Counted from the stretch's first letter, positions 37,480 to 46,268 are shown. The stretch: DNA of 64,000 bases from Bradyrhizobium oligotrophicum S58 (GCF_000344805.1 NC_020453.1:6791001-6855000), one strand, 5' to 3'. Numbers and translations: made by a program. The notes: generated by a model from the sequence alone, not told the origin.

Positions 37480-37570
37480 TGAGGCCGAAGTTTGGACCAC
37501 CCAGAACTAGAGTTTTGCGCTTCTTGCAGTGAGACCGAACTTTGGACCACCCAGAACTAGAGTTTTGCGC
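37480..37570. repeat. 50-bp tandem duplication of the IS3 left end
   Basis: The stretch tgaggccgaagtttggacca and the following cccagaactagagttttgcgc at 37480-37520 recur at 37530-37570 with two changes (tgagaccgaactttgg...). The spacing is exactly 50 bp. Confidence 0.9.
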
Positions 37571-37576
37571 CCCAGA

Positions 37577-38424
37577 TCACGGTGGCGGGCTGGTTGCGCC
37601 ATCGTGGTTTTGCAGCAAAATCGGCGGTTTGTTGCCGATCGCGCCGTGCGGCCGTTCTTCGTTGTAGTACCTGCGCCAAGTCTCCACTTTTTCCTCGGCA
37701 TCCGCAAGCGTCAGGAACCAATGGGCATTGAGACATTCCTCCCGGAAGCGTCCGTTGAACGCCTCGATGAAAGCATTGTCCGTCGGCTTGCCGGGCCTGG
37801 AGAAGTCCAGCGTGACGCCGCGCTGATAGGCCCAGACGTCGAGATCACGCGACACGAACTCGGTGCCTTGATCGACGCGGATCGTCGCCGGGAATCCCAC
37901 TTCATTGCAGACTCCTTCCAGTATCTCCACGACATCGGTGCCGCGGAAAGTGAACCGCGGTGTCAGCGCTGGCGAGAATCGGGAGAAGATGTCGACGATC
38001 GTGAGCACCCGAAGCTTACGTCCGGTTGCCAACTGATCGTGGACGAAGTCCATCGCCCAGGTCTCGTTCGATCGCGTCGCCGGCCTGCGATCGTCCCGCA
38101 GCTTGGCCTTGACCCGGCGCTTCGGCGACTTGTTGCGTAATTGCAGGCCCAATTCGCGATAGACCCGCCGCGTCTTGTTCTGCCCGTGGCGCCATCCTTC
38201 GCGACGAAGCACGACGTGAATGCGGCGATAACCGTAGCGGACGCGAACCTGACAGATCTCCCTGATCCGTTGTTCGAGGGCGGCCTGGTCGGAGCGACGG
38301 GATCTGTAGTGGTAGGTCGACCTGTCGAATTCGAGGGCGTCGCAGGCCCTGCGGATCGATACCTGCCACTCGCCACAGACCTCGTCGACGAGCTTGCGCT
38401 TCCGACCAGGCTTTACAGCTTTCG
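37577..38424 (-). CDS. IS3-family OrfB (DDE integrase part of transposase)
   Basis: Read as the -1 extension of orfA, the frame is open from about 38424: KPGRKRKLVDEVCGEWQVSI, then RRIHVVLRREGWRHG and the rve integrase core. The catalytic DDE triad fits Asp in TWAMDFVHD, Asp in IRVDQGTEF and Glu in NAFIEAFNGRFREECL. The C-terminus has the typical YYNEERPHGAIGNKPP. No stop or shift breaks it, so with orfA it should give a complete transposase. It is the only transposase in the window that looks functional. Confidence 0.9.
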
Positions 38425-38679
38425 GCGGATCACGTCCTGCAGCATCTCCTTGTCGAGCGACAGATCAGCGACCAGCTTCCTCAGCTTGCCGTTCTCGTCC
38501 TCGAGCTGCTTCAGCCGCCGCATCTCGGTCGGCAGCAGCCCGTCATACTTCTTCTTCCAATTGAAATAGGTCGCCTGGCTGATCCCGGCCTTGCGGCAGA
38601 TCTCGGCGACCGGCACGCCGTCATTGCCCTGCTTCAGAATGAACGCCTTCTGGGCGTCCGAAAACTTCGAGGCTTTCAT
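38413..38679 (-). CDS. IS3-family OrfA (helix-turn-helix subunit)
   Basis: An 88-aa protein with an N-terminal helix-turn-helix (SDAQKAFILKQGNDGVPVAE, ICRKAGISQATYFNWKKKYD) and a C-terminal leucine-zipper region (EMRRLKQLEDENGKLRKLVA). This is the standard IS3 OrfA layout. It binds the IS ends. Near its end (VIRRKL, DNA ccgccgaaagctg) ribosomes can slip into the -1 frame to make the OrfAB transposase. The gene is intact. Confidence 0.92.
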   Translation of the reverse strand: MKASKFSDAQKAFILKQGNDGVPVAEICRKAGISQATYFNWKKKYDGLLPTEMRRLKQLEDENGKLRKLVADLSLDKEMLQDVIRRKL

Positions 38680-39036
38680 CGTCTTCCGCTCCTCCCAGCC
38701 GAGGGGATTCGGCAGCGCAAGACTCTAGCCAAAAATGGTCCAGTTTTCCGGCCTCAGATCACAACCCACCCGGACTCTAAACGCTGCTGGATGAAACTTC
38801 GGTGGCAGCTCACCACGAACATAAGCTGCATCGTCATCGCGGCGAGACGGGCCCAGCTTTGCTAGAGGATTTCAAAACGGCTCACGACATCCTTCAAGTG
38901 GGCGGAACGCGCGTGCTCCGCCGCTGGAAGGGATCGCGCGCGCAGCATCTCGTTCAGCTAACAATTCGTGGGCTGCGATTTCATCACGCTTGATCGCGGT
39001 TGGCTCCGCGAAGTCGGCGGGCCCGCCCACTCCGAC

Positions 39037-39093
39037 GATCTCGCCCGGAGGGTCGGATTTGATCTCGCCCAGGATTCCGAGATGATCTCGCCC
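39037..39093. repeat. Three spaced copies of gatctcgccc, probable IS21 right-end binding repeats
   Basis: The decamer gatctcgccc begins at 39037, 39061 and 39084 with about 24-bp spacing, each near a cgga/ccga element. IS21-family elements carry several such terminal repeats at each end, and the istB 3' fragment lies next to them. Confidence 0.7.
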
Positions 39094-39279
39094 ACCATTC
39101 CGATTTGATGCCCCGGGCGGAGGCCTTCTAACCGTCTGTTTTCTGCCGTCGGCAAAGCCGCGGGGTCAATCCTGAATCGCGACTCGTTGTTCTTGCTTTC
39201 TTGTATTGCTGCTTCTGCTGGGCATGCCGGCAACGCCGTCGGCGTTGTCCAAGCGCAGCGGCTCCACAGCGCCACTGGC

Positions 39280-39445
39280 TTAGGCCTTGCGGCCGGGCTT
39301 GCGGGTCCGCTTCGGGCTCTCGCCCTTGAGGTCGATCCGGTGGGCGTTATGGACCAGGCGATAGCGGACGGCGTCGGCATAAGTGGGATCGCCGATCAGC
39401 CACTGGTCGACGGGAAGCTGGCTGGCGACGTCTGCGCCCACAATG
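39280..39445 (-). pseudogene. IS21 istB C-terminal remnant
   Basis: The minus strand reads [20 protein letters not shown], then [20 protein letters not shown], to a stop at 39280. This is the C-terminus of the IS21-family helper ATPase IstB. Everything upstream of about 39445 is lost, so it is a 3' fragment only. Direct repeats lie downstream at 39037-39093. Confidence 0.85.
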
Positions 39446-39562
39446 CACGGCCCAGCAACAACTCAGAAGCGCGGTCCAAAAATGAGAATGCTGGTGCCGC
39501 AACAGCTTCGTGCTTGAACCGCATCGTGCCAGCACTCCGAGGAGTCCCCCATGGACGATTGC

Positions 39563-41329
39563 TTATCCGTCCATCACGGAGGCTTCCAGCCTTGCCGTTG
39601 TCACGCTGTCGGCGACCGCAACCGGCACAAGACTGCCGTCAATTTCTATAACCAGCCCGTGGTCCACGCAAAAATCACGGGCCCTATTATTCTCTTCTCG
39701 ACCGAGGAGGGCAAACCGCGCCTCAGCACGGTTCAATGGAAGAAACACCGCATTGCCTTGTTGACGCGTGTCAATGAGCATAAATTCCTCCTCAAGCGGA
39801 ATTATCATGAGCCGTGGGCGTTCCGGGCCGTCCCAACATTTTCTCCACCGATCGATCTCTGCAAAGATACGCCCCAAAACACCTGACGCAGCTTCATCAC
39901 ACGCTGGGTAATCGCCGTCGAAATGATAAGCGAGGTTCATCAAGTCGGCTCGAGCTGGATATGTCCCGGCATAGAAGCTCTTGGGTCTCATGTTTGTAAT
40001 GCCGTAGCTGGCAGGCTGATCAAAGAACGGACTGAAGCGATCTATGGATACCGCGATAACCGCACGCGGGGGCTCGAGATGCACGATGGCAGGGATCAAG
40101 CGGATCATGCGCTCGTAATCAGCCTCCTCTTCTTTCGGGATACGATGGAGGAAATTCCAGATTACCTGGACTCCGCATATCTGCGCATTGCGTAACGCCA
40201 ATATGTTCTGGCGAGCCGAACCTCCTTTGTTCAAGAGATGCAACAAGCGCGTTGATAGGGTCTCGATCCCCATTTGAACGGTACGGACTCCCGCGCGGCC
40301 CAATCTCTCCAGGTCGGCCAGCTTTGATGTAGGCTTGAGCTCAAAGAAAATGTCGAGGGATCGCTCCATCTTGCCGAGCAACGGAAACAGGTCGTGGTGA
40401 TGCTGAAGTGAAGCGATATTGTCGGTCATGCAAATCTTGTCGACCTTCCACGTTCCCGACAAACGCTCCAGTTCCGCGGCGACTTTGTTTGCCGACTTCA
40501 ACCTGAAATTCATGACCTTTCCATTCAGGCCGCAGAACGAACAATGATGTTTCTCGCCCCACCAACATCCGCGACTGGTCTCGTATGAGATCCAACAACC
40601 CGCGCGAAACTCTTCCGACAGCTTGTCGGTAACTTGGCCAAAGTAATCGCTATAGTCCGGGCAGGGGAGTTCGTCCAAATTGGCTATTGGTATGCTCTCG
40701 ACTACAGTAGAGCGAGGCATAACTCCGCGGGCCATTCCTTCCAGGAACGCCGCAAAGCTTTTCTCTGCTTCCCCTGAAAATATGAAGTCGGCCGCCGGCG
40801 CTATCTGCTCGATAGCTGCCGCCATCTGTCCTTCACAATTCGCTCCGCCCAGGATGGTCACGAGGTTCGGTCGAAGCCGCTTTGCATGCTTCAGAATCGC
40901 AAGAGCAGCAAGGGTCTGGTCGAAGGTCGTCGTGCACCCAACTACGTCGAACGATTGATCTGCAATGAGTAGTGTCAGCTCGTCAAAGATTGAGGCGAGC
41001 CCCTGGCGGGAGCGCTCGATGAGCGCCGCGGCCTGTTTCACAGTGTTATCGCCTGTCGGCAAGGCAAAGTCATCTTCAACAAACACCAACGGCCCGAACA
41101 ACTCACGAGAAATCAGTTCGGGCGCTATCCTCGCAGCTTCTCGATAGGTGGAGATACCCACGCGCGATGCAAACTGAACGTTGGAATACAAGATCGAAAC
41201 ATCATGACCTAACGCGCGGCCTACGGACTGGAGCGAGTGCAACCCAAGGGATGGCATTTCAAGAGGAGCATAGGGCGGAACAACCAGAAGCACCCTCAAG
41301 GCACGCGCTGAAGCACTATCGGCGAACAT
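39563..41329 (-). CDS. B12-binding radical SAM enzyme, RiPP-maturation C-methyltransferase type
   Basis: A 588-aa enzyme. Residues 10-200 form a cobalamin-binding-like domain (LRVLLVVPPYAPLEMPSLGL, VTILGGANCEG, FSGEAEKSF). The radical SAM core follows with the unusual spacing Cys-x7-Cys-x2-Cys at residues 255, 263 and 266 in GCWWGEKHHCSFCGLNG. That motif is characteristic of the RiPP-maturation radical SAM protein 1 (rSAM_ocin_1, TIGR03975) family as I recall it. Further core motifs (RTVQMGIETLSTRLL, WNFLHRIPKE) and a C-terminal domain with LPLNRAEARF are present. It should methylate a carbon of a peptide made by the 76-aa gene 64 bp upstream. Base composition looks less GC-rich than the secretion operons, suggesting acquisition. 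Confidence 0.87.
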   Translation of the reverse strand: MFADSASARALRVLLVVPPYAPLEMPSLGLHSLQSVGRALGHDVSILYSNVQFASRVGISTYREAARIAPELISRELFGPLVFVEDDFALPTGDNTVKQAAALIERSRQGLASIFDELTLLIADQSFDVVGCTTTFDQTLAALAILKHAKRLRPNLVTILGGANCEGQMAAAIEQIAPAADFIFSGEAEKSFAAFLEGMARGVMPRSTVVESIPIANLDELPCPDYSDYFGQVTDKLSEEFRAGCWISYETSRGCWWGEKHHCSFCGLNGKVMNFRLKSANKVAAELERLSGTWKVDKICMTDNIASLQHHHDLFPLLGKMERSLDIFFELKPTSKLADLERLGRAGVRTVQMGIETLSTRLLHLLNKGGSARQNILALRNAQICGVQVIWNFLHRIPKEEEADYERMIRLIPAIVHLEPPRAVIAVSIDRFSPFFDQPASYGITNMRPKSFYAGTYPARADLMNLAYHFDGDYPACDEAASGVLGRIFAEIDRWRKCWDGPERPRLMIIPLEEEFMLIDTRQQGNAVFLPLNRAEARFALLGREENNRARDFCVDHGLVIEIDGSLVPVAVADSVTTARLEASVMDG

Positions 41330-41393
41330 GCCGCCCCCCCCTGCTTGACGAGACGATGTGAACCCGCCTTAAACTCGGCTGCCACCCGGCATC

Positions 41394-41624
41394 TTAGTCA
41401 CTGCGCGGCTTTTCGGTGATCACGCCCAATAAACCCGCCGTCGCCGGAATACCATCAGCAGATGCCGCATCAGACAACAAGCGCTTTAACTCACCTTGCA
41501 CGACTGGATCCACATCGTATCCACTGCTCTTGAGCACATCGATCGCATCCGACAAAAACGCACGTCTCAGCTCCGCGTTTTCGTTGAGAAGCATTGCAAA
41601 TTGTGCCGCTGTTCGATTTTTCAT
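41394..41624 (-). CDS. 76-aa candidate RiPP precursor peptide
   Basis: The N-terminal part resembles helical Nif11/NHLP-like leaders: ENAELRRAFLSDAIDVLKSS, then GYDVDPVVQGELKRLL. The tail of about 25 residues (DAASADGIPATAGLLGV, ITEKPRSD) would be the core. It has no Cys, so thioether or disulfide chemistry is excluded; C-methylation of Gly, Ala, Val, Leu, Ile, Thr or Pro positions is possible. There is no canonical GG cleavage site; an Ala-Ser-Ala or LL boundary is conceivable. Its ATG overlaps the patatin-like stop (ATGA), so it is translationally coupled, and the radical SAM gene follows on the same strand. The function is inferred from these two neighbours and the leader pattern. Confidence 0.72.
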   Translation of the reverse strand: MKNRTAAQFAMLLNENAELRRAFLSDAIDVLKSSGYDVDPVVQGELKRLLSDAASADGIPATAGLLGVITEKPRSD

Positions 41625-43570
41625 GTGCGCGCTCCGTCACACTCCAGGCTGAGCTCATTCAGCAATAGTTTAAAGCCCACCATCCGCGTCTTTTGCGTGA
41701 GCACCCCGCTAGCCTGGTAACGCACGCAACTGTACTCCTTTCGCTTGGGTTCGACACCTTTGCCAACAAGCTCGGAAGAATGAAGCCGATCTATCTCTCC
41801 GCGGCCGTACTCTCCAAGCTTCCCGGTTCGGCTCAAGTTGAGATATCGATCAGGAAGATGAACCTCAATCGTGACATCGACGCGCTCGGACGAAACGCGC
41901 CTCAGGTCTATTCCAAACTCCTCACCATCGGTCGCTGCATCGAACAGGCTCCTGATGAGCCCTTGCGCAGATAACGTTCTTCTTACGCAAACATCATCAA
42001 CTGGGGTGCCGTCGCATCCCGGACGCTGATTGTAGCTTTCTCTCACTGCATGAATCTGCGCAAGATCCAGGAGGACCACGCGCTTGATATCGCCGTTGTC
42101 TGCCCGTTGCGACTCCTCGTCTAAACAGGGACTGTGATCCAGCTTTCTATCCTCGGATCCTATCGTGCCAACGAAAGAATGATGAGTGATCAATGCGTCC
42201 TGGGGATAAGCCACAGTCATTTTGAAGGTCGTGATATGATCGGAGATCTCAAGGACTCGCTCATCGATCATTTCCGAGGTAAATGCTCCGGAGCCGTTAT
42301 CCCCTTCAAGGTCCAATACGTACACTTGAAAGATCTTCTTCTGCGGAAACTTGGATGGCGTAAGAGAGCCAATCTTCAGCAATGCATTTCGCAGCGCGGT
42401 TGAAGCGAGTGCGCTACGCTGCGCAACACAATCGCTCCTATACGCAAATTTCCATTGATCGCCTCCGAGCCAGCTCTCCGCGGTCGCTCTCGCTATGAAT
42501 CGATCCAGGAATTGTCGCGTCTGTCTTACTATATGCTGCTCTTCGTCGAACTTGCGCTTGGTCCCCTTGCCAACAACTTCGAAGAAATCGAACGTAGAGA
42601 GCTGGCTTGCCAAACGACAACAGTTCTCTTCGCCAATCAGCTCAACGGATCGGTCGACGGAATAGTCAATAGCCGCATCCAGCAGGTCGAGTGGTCTTGT
42701 CCATTTCGATTCCCGGTCGGTTGGACTTGGCGATGCAAATCCGATTGCTATTCGACGCACGCCGTACAGGAACTGGGAAGGCAAGTTCGCGCAAATGCCT
42801 CCATCCAATAAGTCCCAGTTCGTCTCGTTTACGTTCCGGAACACGAACGGGATTGCCGCAGAATCGGCTAGAAAGTTGATTAGGTTGTCGTAAGAATTCG
42901 CAGTATGAGGTTTCCGCGTGCGGAGTTCGGTTCTGATGACTGAAAGAGGCACAGAACCATCCGAACCAAAGCGATCGAAACAGACGTCCTTGAAGCTTCC
43001 CCATTTGGGAAGCGTTTCCTCGCTCTTATTCCGCTCATTATCTTCAAAGCGGATCTGGGACGATTCATTGAAGAGCCGTATCAGCTGAGTTTTGAGGCCT
43101 TCCGTGCTGTAGATTGGATCTCCGAGCAGCGCATTTCCCAGATTTACGTTGAGCTGATTGAGAAGCTTCTTAGTGTCGGACGGCAACCAGAGCAAGGCCC
43201 GAACCACCAAATCCAGAATTCTGGAAGCGGCGCGCCTGATTTTCGATTTGCTTTGATAATGAGGAAGCAGTTCGTCGATAGTCATCTCTGCCAATCTGCG
43301 GAGGACATCGTCCATTGGAACTCTTGCGGCATAGAGAGCGGCAACAATCGCTCCGGCAGATGTGCCAGCAATATGAGTTACCCTGATCTTGGGCGGCTCC
43401 AACGCCTGCGCAGGCAACGACGCTGAACCGTCCTTGGTAGGGACGGGTTCTTTGATCCTTCCTTCAAGGCGCTCGACTTCCCGCATTGCGACGAGGAGAG
43501 AAAATAGCTTGGCGCCTCCGCCCTGCAGGGCGATCTGAACATCCAATGGACCATTTCGACTTGGAGCCAT
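41621..43570 (-). CDS. Patatin-like phospholipase with long C-terminal extension
   Basis: A 649-aa protein whose first 260 residues are a patatin domain: oxyanion loop LQGGGAK (16-21), nucleophile Ser71 in GTSAGA, and catalytic Asp256 in LLDGGICANLP. All three elements of the Ser-Asp dyad hydrolase are intact. Residues about 300-649 are not recognised; they lack membrane helices or a signal peptide and include many Asp/Glu/Lys. It starts a three-gene run with the precursor peptide (ATGA overlap) and the radical SAM enzyme. Patatins hydrolyse acyl chains from lipids; in this setting it could act on membranes, on a lipidated product or in self-protection. The first gene's promoter must lie just right of 43570. 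Confidence 0.88.
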   Translation of the reverse strand: MAPSRNGPLDVQIALQGGGAKLFSLLVAMREVERLEGRIKEPVPTKDGSASLPAQALEPPKIRVTHIAGTSAGAIVAALYAARVPMDDVLRRLAEMTIDELLPHYQSKSKIRRAASRILDLVVRALLWLPSDTKKLLNQLNVNLGNALLGDPIYSTEGLKTQLIRLFNESSQIRFEDNERNKSEETLPKWGSFKDVCFDRFGSDGSVPLSVIRTELRTRKPHTANSYDNLINFLADSAAIPFVFRNVNETNWDLLDGGICANLPSQFLYGVRRIAIGFASPSPTDRESKWTRPLDLLDAAIDYSVDRSVELIGEENCCRLASQLSTFDFFEVVGKGTKRKFDEEQHIVRQTRQFLDRFIARATAESWLGGDQWKFAYRSDCVAQRSALASTALRNALLKIGSLTPSKFPQKKIFQVYVLDLEGDNGSGAFTSEMIDERVLEISDHITTFKMTVAYPQDALITHHSFVGTIGSEDRKLDHSPCLDEESQRADNGDIKRVVLLDLAQIHAVRESYNQRPGCDGTPVDDVCVRRTLSAQGLIRSLFDAATDGEEFGIDLRRVSSERVDVTIEVHLPDRYLNLSRTGKLGEYGRGEIDRLHSSELVGKGVEPKRKEYSCVRYQASGVLTQKTRMVGFKLLLNELSLECDGART

Positions 43571-44035
43571 CTGCTAGGGCCATGACTAAAATAGTAGTTT
43601 TGAAGCCTACAATTTATACTGGAATTTACAAGTGGGCTCTGCTGGAGGCGTCTAGCCGTGCAGGTGACGCTCGGCGTGCTCGCCGGCGCGATCACGCGAG
43701 TAGAAGAACGCCGCCGCTGGCGGATCGGGGCCGCCGAATGGACGATCGTCGCGCACATGGACACAGATCCGTCCTGTGGGGTTCTATCCCTTGGCGAGCA
43801 CCCCGGCCGCGCGGCTTGGTGAACAACTGACCAGTCGACAAGCCATACGGCCGGGCGGTGGCCGAGACTTGCCGCGCACCGCTATCGCCTCAGCGACGAT
43901 CCGCCGCTTTTCGGCCAGCGTCCGGGAGCATTCGAACCACCGATTGACCACCGCTACACCGTGAACGAACGTGGAAGCTAGTGAGCCGACGCCACGAAAA
44001 GCGTCAATGTTTTCCAAGACCTTCTAGCAAGCAGG
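43571..44035. other. Gap upstream of the patatin/RiPP operon
   Basis: About 465 bases with no supported gene. The AT-rich stretch just right of 43570 (ctaaaatagtagttttgaag, then aatttatactgg) is the probable promoter area of the minus-strand operon, but no precise -35/-10 pair can be fixed. Short frames here resemble no known family. Confidence 0.45.
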
Positions 44036-44084
44036 CCCGCTCATAACGGTCTGGTTGCAGGTTCGAGTCCTGCCGGGCCCACCA
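44036..44084 (+). other. tRNA(CAT) 3' half: attachment-site copy left by an integrative element
   Basis: From the anticodon loop ctcataa (CAT at 44042-44044) onward this is a perfect tRNA 3' half: stem cggtc, variable loop, T-arm gcagg-ttcgagt-cctgc, acceptor strand cgggccc, then acca ending at 44084. The matching 5' acceptor strand (gggcccg) and D-arm are absent upstream, so it is not a functional tRNA. Such 3' copies are generated when tyrosine-recombinase elements integrate into tRNA genes. Read on the minus strand it gives the familiar GPAGLEPATRPL translation seen at integrase-adjacent tRNA ends. Confidence 0.85.
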
Positions 44085-44353
44085 GCAATTTCAATGGCTC
44101 GCTTGCTCTAATTTTGCCGCTGCTGCCTCGCCGCACCAGATACGTGCACCTTTTTGTGTGGAAGCCGCACGGCTTACCATCCACTGGCTCACGCCAGCAG
44201 GGGTAAGGCTCGACGATGTAAGAGAACGCTTGGCCGCAGGGCGCTGCCCTGCCCAGCGACAGCATCGCTGACGCAGCAGATGAGCTACGATCAGGCAAGC
44301 CACGCGGCCGAGGCCGCATGACCAGCATCACACAAGAAAATATCGACGCGATA

Positions 44354-44520
44354 TCAGCCGTTCGCGGCGCTCAGGACAGCGAGGCATTCATTCCTACTTC
44401 GGCGGTGCAAGGCAATCACCGTCCCAGACGCCGTCAGCATTTGCCTGGGCGCGGAATCGCGCTTCGCGATCTTCTCGACAGCGTCGGACAGATAGTCCGG
44501 ATGATGGTGACCGTAGGTAT
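44354..44520 (-). pseudogene. Tyrosine recombinase (integrase) C-terminal remnant
   Basis: The minus strand encodes HVGMSLEVLLNTYGHHHPDY followed by LSDAVEKIAKRD. This is the end of a phage-type integrase around the catalytic Tyr (NTYGHHHP, with the last conserved His region just before). Sequence upstream on the minus strand does not continue the catalytic domain, so only the C-terminus remains. It lies 270 bp from the tRNA 3' half, as expected for an integrase next to its attachment site. Confidence 0.8.
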
Positions 44521-44590
44521 TCAGCAAGACCTCGAGCGACATGCCGACATGCCTGAGCCTGCAATTCAGGCCCCGCATCAACTCAACCAT

Positions 44591-45458
44591 AGATTGTTCT
44601 TGGTGGGTGCATAAGGCTCAAACCTAGGACCCGTTGATTGAGGCATATGATTTGCCCGTAACTTCCACGGCCATTCCACCAATGGCAATTTCATGACATC
44701 GGACCACGCTCCTGGATGGGAGGCCGCATGGCGGATTCAAAATCAGTTTGATGATGCAACGCTATGAGAGCCATTTGGCACAATCGTCGAGACGAGATGC
44801 CGCAGTATCAATCGTTTGTTTGCCTTCTCAATGAAGGCGTCCTATCCCGACGCGTGGCGCGATCGGTTCAGCAGCCTGTTCGCGTTGATGGCGAAAAAAT
44901 GCTGCGCTTGCAGACCGCTTTTCAAGTGCCGGCTGGGTCAGTCTTCTCATCGTCAAATCAATACGTGTATTCGCAGACACTCTCGTCTCTCACCCAGGAC
45001 GTCGGAGCCGCCGGCTTCCGGCCGTTCGGTATCGTTCGGTCGCGTTTAATGGCAGCGAGAGCCGCCCAGCAGAGGAGCCGGTGAATGGGTTTCGCCGCAT
45101 TCTGCATCTCTGCGGGCCGATTACCAGAGCCGTACGGCAGACATTCGACGCACCGCCCTGACCGGATTGCCATTCAATCTGCAAAAAGCCATTCCAAGGA
45201 AACCAGAACGGTTGCATTCCGATACCGTCACTGCTAGTGATCCGCAGAGGTTGTAGGGCATGTCGAAGAAACGACGCTCCAATTTTCCTTTGTGCACGAC
45301 CGCGCGGGCCAGACCGGGAATTTCTGAACGGAAGGTCGGGAGGAGGTGCGCCGGCTGAATGTGTGGAGACTTGCCAACCTCTAAGGCGACTGTCCAGACG
45401 AGATATATCCGTCAGCTATCGGCAATATCCTGACTACTTGCGGTCGAGACAGAAGGCA
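44591..45458. other. Unassigned stretch between integrase remnant and luxR
   Basis: About 870 bases without a gene I can support. Overlapping short frames (up to about 105 codons) show no motif. The upstream in-frame extension of luxR (from 45237) is Arg/Cys-rich and lacks conserved features, so I treat it as non-coding. Promoter elements of luxR are expected near 45400-45450 but were not pinned down. No clear 20-bp lux-box palindrome was found by eye. Confidence 0.45.
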
Positions 45459-46193
45459 ATGTTTGAGATCCCTCAGACCTACGGCGAAGCTATCGCTGAT
45501 GTTAATAGCATCGACAACCTACTCGAGCTGCTTCTAGCCTCCACGGAGCGCTTCGGGGTGACCGGCGTCTTCATCGCTGACCTGCCGAGCCGAATGGAAA
45601 CTCTCGAGCCTCATATCCAGCTACGTGGCTGGAATGACGCCTGGATCAGATATTATAACGAGAGAAATTATGTCCATATAGACCCGATTGCCCAACTGCT
45701 TCGTGAAAGAGCGACACCGTACGTCTGGAGCGAGGAGTGTGCGGTTCAGCCGCTCACCTCAAAACAACGAAAGCTCATGGACGAAGCAAGGGACGCAGGG
45801 CTGATTGACGGCTTCACGGTCCCGATCCACGGTCCGCAAATGCGCACAACCTGCGTATCGTTTGCGACGGGCGCCAAGCCGCTGCAGCGAAGCGATCGGC
45901 ACAATCTTCATTTCATGGCGGTACTCAGTCATCAGCGTGTCGACCAAATCATACACGCGAAGAGACCTGCAACGGCGAAAAAGGAGCGAGCGGGCGTGCT
46001 CGCGCCGCGCGAACTGGAATGCCTACATTGGGCGATGCACGGCCTGAAATCCAAGGAAATCGCCTTTGAGGCTCGTCTTTCCAAGCGAACCGTCGATCAA
46101 TATCTTCGCAGCGCGATGTCGAAACTTCGCGCCGGCAGCCGAACAGAGGCCGTCCGCATCGCGATATTGGATGGTTCGTTAAAGCCGGTATGA
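45459..46193 (+). CDS. LuxR-family quorum-sensing regulator
   Basis: The ATG at 45459 follows an AGAAGG site and gives 244 aa, the normal LuxR length; the frame is open 74 codons further upstream but that part looks non-coding. The N-terminal autoinducer-binding domain keeps Trp58, Tyr65/66, Asp75-Pro76 and Trp90 in the pattern RGWNDAWIRYYNERNYVHID, plus DGFTVPIHGP. The C-terminal helix-turn-helix is LAPRELECLHWAMHGLKSKE followed by IAFEARLSKRTVDQ. It should bind an acyl-homoserine lactone and control transcription. The synthase gene follows 75 bp downstream on the same strand, so the two form a cognate pair. Confidence 0.95.
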   Translation: MFEIPQTYGEAIADVNSIDNLLELLLASTERFGVTGVFIADLPSRMETLEPHIQLRGWNDAWIRYYNERNYVHIDPIAQLLRERATPYVWSEECAVQPLTSKQRKLMDEARDAGLIDGFTVPIHGPQMRTTCVSFATGAKPLQRSDRHNLHFMAVLSHQRVDQIIHAKRPATAKKERAGVLAPRELECLHWAMHGLKSKEIAFEARLSKRTVDQYLRSAMSKLRAGSRTEAVRIAILDGSLKPV

Positions 46194-46268
46194 AGTAAAT
46201 ACTGTACTAGAACGGCATCGCCAATACTTCTGCAAAATGATCGGTTGGTCTTCCTACCCGAGGAGACC

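Larger units (their letters stand above)
37480..38756 (-). mobile_element. IS3-family insertion sequence, apparently intact, with duplicated left end
   Basis: The element is bounded by imperfect inverted repeats: tgaggccgaagtttggacca at 37480 and, in reverse complement at the right end (38756), tgaggccggaaaactggacc. It encodes orfA and orfB on the minus strand in overlapping frames, as in IS3-family elements that use programmed -1 frameshifting. The left repeat occurs twice, 50 bp apart (37480 and 37530), so the functional end may be either copy. No clear short target duplication was found. Confidence 0.88.

Noticed and set aside
44036..44084. A functional tRNA gene.
   Set aside because: Only the 3' half is present; no 5' acceptor strand or D-arm can be found upstream.
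45237..45458. An N-terminal extension of LuxR by 74 residues.
   Set aside because: The extension is Arg/Cys-rich without conservation, and the ATG at 45459 has a good AGAAGG site and gives the standard length.
46194..46268. A lux box before luxI (agtaaatactgtactag region).
   Set aside because: Only a weak AGTA...TACT symmetry; it does not approach a 20-bp lux-box dyad.
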